From Echinometra lucunter (Eukaryota; Echinodermata; Echinoidea; Camarodonta; Echinometridae), in the NCBI GenBank assembly GCA_029962745.1, contig CM057156.1, positions 394,529 through 458,528 of the forward strand: a DNA stretch of 64,000 bases. The letters are read 5' to 3'. The first letter of the stretch is position 1, and every line of letters starts with the position of its first letter. Under the pieces are notes generated by a model. The model did no database searches. It saw nothing but the letters and a program-made list of their open reading frames with translations, and was not told the origin of the DNA. This document shows positions 25,612 to 37,743 of the stretch, one piece after another. A program made the translations under genes and the position numbers.

Positions 25612-27335
25612 TTGAAACTTTACCAGCTAAAGCTAAACCAACATGTATTTTGTTTTTGTTGATGACTGCTTATGTCTGCAGTTGTTTTGTAAGTTCCTGC
25701 AGACACGGATTTGTACTGGTACTGTTATATTTTATGCGAGTCCTGTCACTATTTGGCTTTAAAAGCTGCTCTTTAGAATATTGAGATTGAAAATAGGGAG
25801 TACTTTTTATTGCTCTTGATGCTTGGAAATGACACCAAACATGTTTATTGAGAATACATTCGAATACATTCAGTGTCTTTTTTTTTTATTAGATTAATAC
25901 TTGATGCTCATATTTTGAATATGGTGCAGTGATATAGAACCCTTGAATACTGAGAAATACATGTATTTATTTTGGTGTTTAGATATAAACAAAAGAAAAC
26001 GACAAAAAGACAAGATAATGATACATTGAAACTTAAACACATATTACAAACAGCATTACTTAGCCACAGAGTCTTTTTTAAAAAAGAACATCTGATAGGA
26101 TTGGGAAATAGGGAGTGCCTTGGCAAAGCAAAAAAATGAACCTGTCAAGGGCCACCGGGGGCTGGTCACACTCCACTAGATTTCACACAATCCATAAGTA
26201 CCCAGTGTTGAAACCATCACACATCAAATAAGCCTCACAAACACTGACTTTGTCATAATTTCTTCCTCACTACTATCTGAAAAAGTTATGTTCACGTCCC
26301 GTAATTTGTAACACTTATAACACTTTGTAACACAACACAGAGTGATATTTTCCCAGTATATCTTTCAAACCTTCACACTTCTGCTTTGATATTTATAACA
26401 CTTTGTAACTCAAGCACAGAGTGAAACATGTATTTTCCCAGTATATCTTTCGAAACTTTACACTTCTGCTCTGGTATTTACTCCTCTGTACAGTCTGTTT
26501 TGATTTTCATAGCAGGTTTTACCAAAAATGTCACATTAACTTTAGTCCATATCCAGTCAATTTTAATCATGCTGTTAAAAAACTTGAATAATTTTTTTGA
26601 CATATCAGAATAAAAAAAGGAGACTGTCAAAACATTGACTCCTTTTGTGCTTTACATATAGCTATTACATGTACCGATATGTTATTAACTTGTATGTTAT
26701 GTGGTAGTTTTTGTTTGCTTTGTTTTGTTATTTCGTTCTGAAAATAACTAGGCCTGTTAAATAATGATGTAATAATTTGATTTCTTATCGTTATCTTCAT
26801 TATACTGTTTATATATTTTTTTTGTAATTTCCTTTTAATATTCATGTTTTTTATCTCAGGACCTTGATGTAAAACAGGTTTTTACTGATCTTGTTATCCT
26901 GAATAGATATGTTTCAGTAAATGAGTAAATAAATGAATAATTGTTATACCAGTAAAAACATACAGTGATCAATATTTTTCTCTGTGCTGTTTACATAAAA
27001 TTAATTTCCCCAGATAGTGTTGTACTGTACTGATTTTGGAGCCCTCTAATGAGTGTATATGTACATGTCATGAGAAAATATACATGTATGCATCACTGAT
27101 ACATTATAATAATTATTTGTTAATGCAACTGCTTAGCAACACACAGATGAGTGTAGGCCCTCGTCACAAAATGCACTAATTTGAGCCCGTGGTTGTTGCC
27201 AGCAAAAAGGAAGGATGTGTCTGGTTGTATGTTCACTAATTTCCTTTTCATGCAAAAGATGCACATGTGTCAGTTTATTGCTTTGAGAATCAAAGGAAAC
27301 TTATTTATCAGACAACTGTGTTATTTGTTATTCAG
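25612..27335. other. Non-coding segment with one tandem duplication
   Basis: No exon recognised. A direct duplication lies at about 26317-26478, and the rest is AT-rich. Confidence 0.4.
26317..26478 (+). repeat. Tandem duplication, two units of about 85-90 bp
   Basis: Both units contain ATAACACTTTGTAAC, CACAGAGTGA, TTTTCCCAGTATATCTTTC and CACTTCTGCT in the same order, with several substitutions and small indels. Confidence 0.7.
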
Positions 27336-27782
27336 TATTATATAACACCTGAATAGATCCCTGTCATTTGATTGGTTGTTTGATATTGATCATTTGTCCC
27401 ATTGCACTATGACGTCATCATTCGTGCAATTGTGGCTCCATTTACCATGCAATCTCGAATTCATACGATTTGCTCCATTGCACGAACGCCGAGAGCCCGG
27501 CACACTATGTACATAAAACGCTTGGCGTTTGCAGTGTGCACCACGAACAGCGCGCTAGCGTATAGCGCTGTTGATTTATTGCGAGTTGATCTATTTTTAG
27601 GTGTCATATAAAACAAATAATGAATGTTTTTTGCATTCATGAAATGGACAGAATATTTCATTCGGTGAAAGGTGAAATTATTGATCCATTCACCTCGGCT
27701 GTGCCTCGTTGAATGGATTTTCATCTTTCACCTCATGAAATATTCTGTCCATTGCACTCATAAACATTCATTATTTGTATAC
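27336..27782 (+). mobile_element. Two-module palindromic repeat, intact copy
   Basis: Module 1 (about 27338-27612) has inverted ends TATATAACACCT and AGGTGTCATATA and CpG-rich inner sequence. Module 2 (about 27613-27780) is a long imperfect palindrome with arms ACAAATAATGAATGTTT and complement, and GACAGAATATTTCAT and complement. The same two modules, in reverse orientation and interrupted, occur at 7210-8440. Confidence 0.7.
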
Positions 27783-28806
27783 TGTTAGTCCTAAGTACCT
27801 GTATGCTCAATAAACCTCAATTCAATTCAAGATTTTATTTCAGACTCAACTACACATAGCAGAGGTCCACAGAACAACGTTAAGAAGTGTAACAAGATAA
27901 ACAGATACAAACTAATACATGTACATGTAAATATAGAAATGAGAATACAGTATATTTTTTTCATGATTTTGCTCAAGATTTTGTAAAATGTACATGCTCT
28001 TGGTTTATTAAAATCTAAGTAATCATTGCATTGATATTTAGACTGTATATCCATACTCAGAGTCAATGTGAACAGGTATGAAACTGCATGTACATGTACA
28101 TCTACATACATGTAGATACTAGACAAAAGTCTGACTCAGTGTGAAAAACCCCCATTGCGTGTGTACATGTACCTTGTACTGGTACACGCTCACAAGTCAT
28201 GTACACAGAATGCTGAGAGTCAGCCTGAATCATTATATTGATGTGTGAGTGTAAAGTCAAGGTAATACAGGTGATCCTCCCTCACAGTAAACCTTGTTGA
28301 CTGAATCACAAGTCATTTCTGTTCCATGTGTAATCAGAAAGTGGTAATTTCTATCATCCAGTGCCGTATATATTTTCATACTTTGGCAAAGGAGATTTAG
28401 TGAGAGAAAGTTACTGCTGGATGCATTCTGGTATTTTGAATGAGTATTTCTTGCATTTTTATGGTCTTTTGCATGGGCTTGATATTAATCTACATGTTTT
28501 ATGTGTATTGATACAAATGCATAATTTTTTTTTAATTGTTTTTTTTTCAGTTAATTATTTTTTGACAGACCTGTTGTTTTATGAGACTGCAGTTCTATTG
28601 TGTTCATAGTCAAGACTCACAGCAGGCATTGTGGGAGATAAAGAGCTTCTAGACGCTAGACTTTTTGTCTCTTGCCCATTTGTATCACTTAATCGTTTTA
28701 TCTCTAAAAAGGGAGCCTTTTTGATGCAATACAGGTGTACACCACATATTGTTAAATTTCATTTTGTTTATAAATTTTCTTCTTTTTCATTCTTGTTATT
28801 TTTCAG
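27783..28806. other. Non-coding, upstream of the Bcl-2 coding exon
   Basis: Includes a TTCAATTCAA tract (about 27819) that may be the tail of a minus-strand retroposon, several TACATGTA words, and a pyrimidine tract leading to the splice acceptor at 28805-28806. Confidence 0.45.
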
Positions 28807-28934
28807 ATTTACTTGATGATCTTAAAATTGAGAGACCCTGAAAGCATCATTCCTATAATCTTGGTGAAATCATTGCTGAAGGACACACTTTCTTTTCCTG
28901 TGAACTTCCCTGAAGACAGTTCTATTTCCATCCC

Positions 28935-31900
28935 ATGAAACATTCCATCACAATGGAAGAAAAGGAATCCCATGATCCAGCCACAAGGAACGGCAACCGT
29001 CAGACACCATCATCACTCTCATCTGCTGGAGCATCCAACCTGGTTGTAAATGGCCATGAACGACCAGAGACATCACCAACGTACAAGGAATTCCGAGAGA
29101 GCAGCTTTGCAACCAGGAGGAAATCTTCGCAGCTGCTGTCACCATTAAGATTAAAACCAATTCCTCAGGGTGTGGATGCTATTGATGGACAGGAGGATAG
29201 AATAGAGGTAGAGGAAGAAGGGGTGATACTCTTCAATGGTTTCTTCGAGGAAGAACTTCAAAGGAATGGGATCCGAGAAACAGCCATCATTGAGAGTGCA
29301 GTCACAAGGTGAGATTCTACTGTTGCATACCTACATGTAGACCTCCCAACCATTCTGAATTTGGAGGAAAGAATCTGAATTTTGACCATTCCAAGCTCTT
29401 GTTTTCGATATGATTCTCCTATTTTTCTTGATGAACTCACTACACACTCCTATGGGAAATGCTGTTTCTTTCCTAATTTTGAGCAAAATCATCCCTATTT
29501 TTCAGTCGGAAGGTTGGGAGGTCTGTATCTGCCAACTGTTCCTATTGTAGGAATATTTCTATTTAGGGGAAAGGAAAATTGCCATTTTAACCCATGTGTT
29601 CCTACATGTACATATGTATTTCTGTACAAATTTGTCTGAATAGGAAATTTAGGAATGTTCCTATTTTTGAAAATTTCTTAGTAATTTGTTCCTATTTCTT
29701 GGCTGTAGGGGTTGGCAGGTATGCTGTTGACACCTTGGTGTTTTTATTTCATCCAGTCATATTTTCTTGGTTTCATTATCACTTCCACATTAATTTTTTT
29801 CTGTTTATTTTTTCTTTGTGTGTGTGTGTGTACACCTGTATGTGTGTGCATTCATGCAACACAATTAAGCTTTACCAACTTGACACCATCTTAGTGACAC
29901 TCTGTGTATGTGTGTCGTTTTAATTAACCCAATAAGGCAAATTTGTTACTGACATGTACATGTACTTTAAATACATTTCTCCAAATTAACAGAATTTTTC
30001 ATGAAAAGGTTGAAATATTGTTCATGTGAATACTGAATACCCTCACAGAGTGTAATCTCTACAGATTGTTTCTCACAGTTAGGCGGATACTTCCTGTAAA
30101 GCCTGAATCTACAGTTAATTGCAGAAATTCGGTGTTGTAATTTGACTATTTTTACATGTACATTATGAATCTTTCAAAAATAACTTGATACGTGCACATT
30201 GAGCCTGATTGGTTAATAGTGACATAGATTATTTTTAGTTAGACAACCAGGGCAACCAAATTTTATCAAATTTCAACTCCTTCAGTGATGGTCTTTACAA
30301 TGAAACATATAAAAGCTCAATAATTTTCATTATTACTTTTTAAAAGGCCTTCACACTTTCAAAATTTATCAAATGTCCATCCATGATGAACAATCAGGCT
30401 CAGTTACAAATTATATTACTTTTTTCACTGTTCATTTGTTTGTTGTCATAGGCATTCAAGACTTCTCTGTATGTTACATGTACATTGAGAGGTTCCAATA
30501 TTCATTCAGTTTTGTTTTGCTAACCAGGATGTACTAGCTTCCCTGGTAGTTTTATGATCCATGATGCCTCATATAAATTGTTCATCCTGATTCCTGAATT
30601 CAATAAGCCTTGAGGTGTATAATTGAGAAGGTTTCGAAGCTTCAGGAAATGAAGGATCTGTAGAGAGAAACAGAAACAAAAGAAACAGTTTTCATGCCCT
30701 GACAAGATTGTGTTTCCTTTGTGTTGAAGTATATATACATCTTTCCTATACTAGATGATTCTCAGTTAATTTAAGGAAATTTAACCAATCCAACTACAAC
30801 AAGATTTTCAAACACATGGCATTTTGCATTAAATATGAAAGGTTAGACAAATAAAATTGTCTTGTTTGAAGTTCCCAATATTAAATGATACTAGGAATAC
30901 TTATATTGAAATTTTGGTTAACTGCAAGCCTTGTGGTCAGAATAAAGGCCAAATTGGCTTCAAATCGCAGCTGATCGCAAGATTGCTAGGATGTCACTAT
31001 GATTCGGAATTAAATTCGCTGTTATGCGTACAGGGAGGCCCGCAATAGCCTGGAATTTTCGATTTTACTATTTATACTACTATTTGGAACTTTGATAGAT
31101 GTTTGAATGTTCATATCAAATGCTATAAAAAAAAAAAGAAAATTTCAAAATCAGATCATAGACAGATCATATAGTGTGTGCTTCGGCTTTACGTGTATGT
31201 TTGATGTCTAAGCATACCTTTTACCAGATCACCCATGTTTACTTCATTCTGTCAAAACAATCAGTATGTAAACCACCTCCATCATTTCCCATTTTTATTT
31301 CTCTTTGTACATTTTTAATTTCCTTTGTCCCAATATGCACAACATAGAGTTCCCTCATCTCATATGACTAATTTATTATTTTCTGTTATTGTTCATGCTA
31401 AATCATTGTTTGATACCACTACCACTCTAATTGAGTCATCTCTTTGGGTGTGTCCCATTTCTTATTGTCTGTGTTAGGAGTTACCATCATCCCTGGAATG
31501 AATGACATCATCATCTAAATATAAATTATGATGTCATCAGATCTAGGGTAGCTTGAATTGGCTGAGGGATGGGGGAACAATGAGAGACAGGTTGTTTTGT
31601 AAAAAGCTTAGAGATGTTTCCCAATCACATTAGAATATTGTGAAAGACTTGTTGTTGTCAGGATAAGATATTTATGGTTGTACTTGTAAAGCAAGAGTAG
31701 AGAAGGTGGGTTCAAAAGGTCAATACTGATATCAGTTATTTACTTTGTGTGTATTGGAGGTTGATCAGTTTCTGAAGGGAATTATCCAGAATTTTGAAAT
31801 AAGTTTTTCACAATGTCATTATGCAAAAAAAGCATTTACCAATTCAATTGGTCATTGTTATCATCAATTACATCATCATCATCATCAAGAACAACAACAT

Positions 31901-34900
31901 TAACATCATCATCAGCAGCATCATCATCTAATACCATCACCACCATCATCATTATCATCAACATTATCGTTGGTACATTTACATTTTATAAGCTTCTACT
32001 GCATGTACCTGCTGTTGATAGGGCTTTTACTAAACACTCGGGTTGCGTCGCGCTGGAAAACACTCGGGTCGCGGCTCGCTGGGTATGGCGCGCCAAGTGT
32101 TAACTAGTTATTCGGTCCAAAACTACAGTCAGTGTACAGTAAAACCAAAATCCTCATAACCACGCCCACAAGCGTATTCTGGTAAACTGATCCTCCCGCC
32201 CTCTGCATGCTATGCATAAAGCGTTTATAACGAAACAAAGTCAATGCCCGGGCGAAGTAAATATAGCAGGCTTATAATGAGAGATCATAATTATAAATCC
32301 TGTCTGTTTATTCACAATGGTGGGAGGTTTTTGTTGCAAAATCGTCTGTTGCATTTCATTTTGTAATGAGATGGTTCACTGTCCATGAATTTTATAAAGA
32401 AATAAAGTTTTGAGTGAACTTTTGACACAAAAATTGTGCAGTTTTGGACCGAATAACTTCGTTAACACTCGGCGCCCCATACCAAGCGAGCCGCGACCCG
32501 AGTGTTTTCCAGCGCGACGCGACCCGAGTGTTTAGTAAAAGCCGTTGATAGTACATGTATCTGGATCATTTTTAAAATCAATTTTGCATTTTGTGCATTT
32601 TGTCAAAGCTTGCCCTTTGTTTGTAACCTGTATGTATCATTGCCCCAGAACTTTCTTCTTTGTGTTATTATTGCACAACTTTTAGTTATGATGAGAGGTA
32701 GTGGCAGGTGCATAGGGTTGTGACTGAAAAATCAATGACCCTATTTGGGCAAGCCAAGTTGTTTGAGGGATATTTGTTTACTTCGGAGTTGCTCAGGCAT
32801 ACTATAATATGTCATGAGTTAGATTAAACAGAGCTTTGTTTGAGCAATTTGCATAGAATAGAAACTTCAAATTATATTCTTTCTTTGTTCAACTCATTTC
32901 AGTTCATCATCAAATAACACATGACAATAGTGATCTTTCAGTTTGGGCCCTCTGGAGTAACAGTTTACATAAAATGAAAAACTTAATTTTTGCATTCGTT
33001 TTGATATTTTCTGGTATTCATGTATAACATACAATGTACATGTACATGTATGTAACTATAATGTACAATGTAGTGTCAGTAATAACTTGCACATGAAGCA
33101 TTGGACAATAAGGAATACCAGTACATGTAAGTCTAGCACTGTATAACCCTCCTTACAATCATGGATTTTTGTCTCGCCTGCGTAGCGGAGCGAGACATAG
33201 GTATCACTATTTCCGGTGTCGGCGTCGTCGGCGTCGTCGGCGTCGGCGGCGGCGTCGTCGTCAACAATTGTGTTGTACACCCAATAACTTTCTATAACTT
33301 TAAGGTGGGATCACCAAATTCATACCAGAGGTCCATATCTTGAAGGCGCAGGTCAAGTTCGAATATGAGTCGAATTTGAATAAGGTCAAAGGTCAAAGGT
33401 CAATGAACTTTCCATGACTGGCACTGTGCTATATTGTACACACAATAACTTTTTATACCTTCGAGGTAGGATTGCCTAATTCATACAAGAGGTCCATCTC
33501 TTGAAGGTTCAGGTCAAGTTCGAATGTGAGTTGAATTTGATTAAGGTCAAAGGTCAAAGGTCAATGAACTTTCCATGACTGGCACTGTGCTGTGTTGTAC
33601 ACACAATAACTTTCTATAGCTTCGAGGTGGGATCACCAAGTTTATACCAGAGGTACATCTCTTGAAGGCACAGGTCAAGTTTGAGTATGAGTTGAATTTG
33701 AATAAGGTCAGAGGTCAAAGGTCAATGAACTTTCCATGACTGGCACTGTGCTATGTTGTACACACAATAACTTTCTATACCTTCGAGGTAGGATTGCCAA
33801 ATTCATATGAGAGGTCCATCTCTTGAAGGTGCAGGTCAAGTTCGAATGTGAGTTGAATTTGATTAAGGTCAAAGGTCAAAGGTCAATGAACTTTTCATAA
33901 CTGGCACTGTGCTATGTTGTACACCTAATAACTTTCTATAGCTTTGACGTGGAATCACCAAATTCATACCAGATGTCCATCTCTTGAAGGCGCAGGTCAA
34001 GTTCGAATATGAGTCGAATTTGAATAAGGTCAAAGGTCAAAGGTCAATGAACTTTCCATGACTGGCACTGTGCTATATTGTACACACAATAACTTTTTAT
34101 ACCTTCGAGGTAGGATTGCCAAATTCATACAAGAGGTCCATCTCTTGAAGGTGCAGGTCAAGTTCGAATGTGAGTTGAATTTGATTAAGGTCAAAGGTCA
34201 AAGGTCAATGAACTTTCCATGACTGGCACTGTGCTGTGTTGTACACACAATAACTTTCTATAGCTTCGAGGTGGGATCACCAAATTTATACCAGAGGTAC
34301 ATCTCTTGAAGGCACAGGTCAAGTTTGAGTATGAGTTGAATTTGAATAAGGTCAGAGGTCAAAGGTCAATGAACTTTCCATGACTGGCACTGTGCTATGT
34401 TGTACACACAATAACTTTCTATACCTTCGAGGTAGGATTGCCAAATTCATATGAGAGGTCCATCTCTTGAAGGTGCAGGTCAAGTTCGAATGTGAGTTGA
34501 ATTTGATTAAGGTCAAAGGTCAAAGGTCAATGAACTTTTCATAACTGGCACTGTGCTATGTTGTACACCTAATAACTTTCTATAGCTTTGACGTGGAATC
34601 ACCAAATTCATACCATTTTTCAAACAATAAGTTTGCCATAACACCTTAATAATTAATTTAATTTTACAATTTTACTCACATTATTATCAGTTACATTCTT
34701 TTTCACTAACATTCATTTCCTTACTTGCATGGAAATAATTATAGCTTCATAGTATTAACAGCATTCTTAGTGTTATCTGATTTCCTAGGGATAAAGTAGG
34801 CCTATACCATTATTGCATATGTAAACTGTCAGAACCACAATTCACCCCCTAAACTGCTGACAGCCTCAGAAGTCATATAGCATAGTTTTGACATGCAGTC

Positions 34901-37697
34901 TCTTCATGACTGCAATATGCAGGCGAGACAACGCTTGGCGTTTGCCTTGTATGAGACTGTTACAATGTACCACACCTCATTGCATAAACCATGGATCTTA
35001 TCTATGCATACACTGAATAGGATAGGATTTAGCAGGTTAACCAGTGTTTACAACAAACACCAGACAGAGAAACAAGGTTATTCCCATCCAAAGTGTATTG
35101 TTAACTCAGGAGTGCTGTGTAAACATCTGAATTGATTGTTAGGTAGATAGAGATTGAAGTAGAAGATACATGTAGGGTCAAAAGTTCACCTAAGGTCATC
35201 TGTGACATGATTTTCCATAGATGTTGGTAGGCTTCATGGTCTTAGTGTACAAGGAGGAGGGAAAGGGGGGGGGGGTCAACTGTGGCATAGTGAAGATCAG
35301 TTTATGTGGCATCAGTTGGTTTTTGTTACTGTTGTGTTCCTGTTGGGTTTCCTCTGTTTGCATGCTTTTTAAAACCTAGTGACATACATTACTACCTTGG
35401 TGATATTCAATTCAGTTCAGTTGAGATCAGTTCAGAAAAATTACATATGTAGAAGTATCTTATCAAAAGTGCATTTTGTATTTTGTGTTACAGTTAGAAG
35501 CATTGAAATTGTGTTTGGATTCAGGTTAATTTAAGATTGTAGACTTGACATCGGAATCGTCAACTTGTTGCATGCCATGCTCTCCGTAGGTAATCTCTCC
35601 CTCTCTCTCCCTCTCTCTCTGCCTCTTGATCATTTTTAACTTGAAAATGATCATCTGAATAGAAGTATTATTCATTGTACTGCTTATTAACCGTAGTGTG
35701 CTAATACTATGTTTATGGAGTAGGTTTGTGTACTACATGTATGTGTACATGTATTTGTAAACCTGTTTTCGTCATTCTCTGATAGTGGACCCCAAAATAG
35801 ATGTATGGTAACAAAGAAACATGTTTAGACTTGAACTAAAGTATGATGTTGTGATGGTTAAAGAAAGTCCCCACTGCTTGATGATGTGGCAATGCAAGCA
35901 TTTCCTATGTGTACAGGAGATGAAAAAATAATAGTAAATAGTAATAATAGTAAATTAGTAAATAGATAATGACATCAGGAGTTCTTACAGCGCAGAAGAA
36001 TATATGTACATACATGTAGGTTCTGCGCTCTGTAAATTGATATATAAATTTGACAATGACAAAATGTCATTGTACATGTATGTGGAAAACTTGTATTCAG
36101 TTTAATATTTGTATTCTAATAATTTCCCCCTAATATTTTAAATAACCTTATATACATTTCCTTGTTTATTTCCCAGCAATGAAATCACTGTTATTTTGAA
36201 ATTCTTGAATTTATTTCCCTTTATAATTTCAAAAAAATGATGAGCAAACATGTCTTTAAAAAATATAAAGGCCATATACTGTACAGTGTAGGCTCAAATG
36301 CACATACATAAATGATTTGTTGTAAATTAAAAGGAAAAATTCCTGTGTGTAGTGGAATATTCATTCTTTTCTTAGGAAAAACATTTCTTAGGCAAAATAT
36401 TTCCAAAATTGCACAACCTGTAGCAATACCAAAAGCATTACAGACAAGATGAGCTTCCTATTTTGTTGTTGGGATTCCCAGGTACTGTGTCAACGGCCTA
36501 TATTTGTATTTCCTGTGTGAGGGTCCATGCATTTCTATTGTGCAACGTATAGCCTTATTTCCAGTCTGTCATCGGAAGTCATTGTGAAATAATCACCAAT
36601 AAATACACACGTCACATGTGTGGCCAATCATTAGAGGTTAAGGGAATGTTTTATTTACCCGCTCAAACTGGATTTCCTCTTCTGTTTCCTTAAAGAAGTA
36701 ACAAATTGTGGTTATTGAAGATAATGTCGTATTTCCTGTCTATTCTTTAAAAGTTAAATTCACTGTGAAAAGAAAGCCCCACCAATCAATATACTAGTAG
36801 GTGTGCACAATGTAAGTGTGTCATAGATTTAAAGGGGAAATTTTATTGCTCAGACTGAGCATAATTTTCCCTCCAGCATTCTTCCCATGTGTAAACAGGT
36901 ACAGTTACTGTTATTGGTACTGTTACAAGTTCTGTTACAAGTACTGTTAAAGACAACATCTGCCCCTCATAATGACAAATTGAAGTTAAGTGGTTGTTTT
37001 TCCATTTCATGTTCACTCTTATTGTGAGTCATTAGACTTTAGCCAACCTCACATTGCAAATAAAGGCTGTTGATAGTGAAAGAAAGACTGATTATTAGAT
37101 CATATGCAGACACATAGCAATTTTACACTGGCAAAATTTTGCTTAGTCCAGTACTGTCGGTGGGGCTAAAACAACATTTAGCCCCACCACTAGTATGGGA
37201 CTAAGCTTAGCCGGCTTTCTATTCACATTACACTTTACCAAAGTGGGCTAAATCACAGATAGTACGGGACTATTTTAGCCCTGGAAAGAAGCAGGGTTAG
37301 CCCACTTTTGGTGGGGCTAAATGTAAAAAGGTGGGGTTAAACGCTCAAGTGAGAACAGAAATCGAGATAGTCTGGGGTTAGGGATAGTCCAGGGTTAAAG
37401 ATAGTATGGGGTTAAAAAAAAAAAAGTAAGTGTAAAAAGGCTAACAGTGATTCTCCTTTAGGAGCTACGTGTATTACTGGTCATTTTTAAAACACTAGCT
37501 TTGAATACATCAATTAATTCTTACTAGCCATAAGACAATTGAACATTCATTGCCCTCTGTTTCCTAAACAACATCATTTCAGAGATGACTCATTAAGTGC
37601 CCCTAACTTTTCTGTTTGTTCTCTCCTAGTTTGTAAACAAGCTTCTCCAGGCATGAGAGGTTACTCATGAATATTCATGAGATTTCTTGTAAATGTC

Positions 37698-37743
<46 letters not shown>

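Noticed and set aside
25329..25784. A 151-codon plus-strand open frame that might be a gene
   Set aside because: About the first 95 codons lie within a TTAA MITE and are repeated in other copies; the rest is unrelated flanking DNA. It is transposon sequence, not a host exon.
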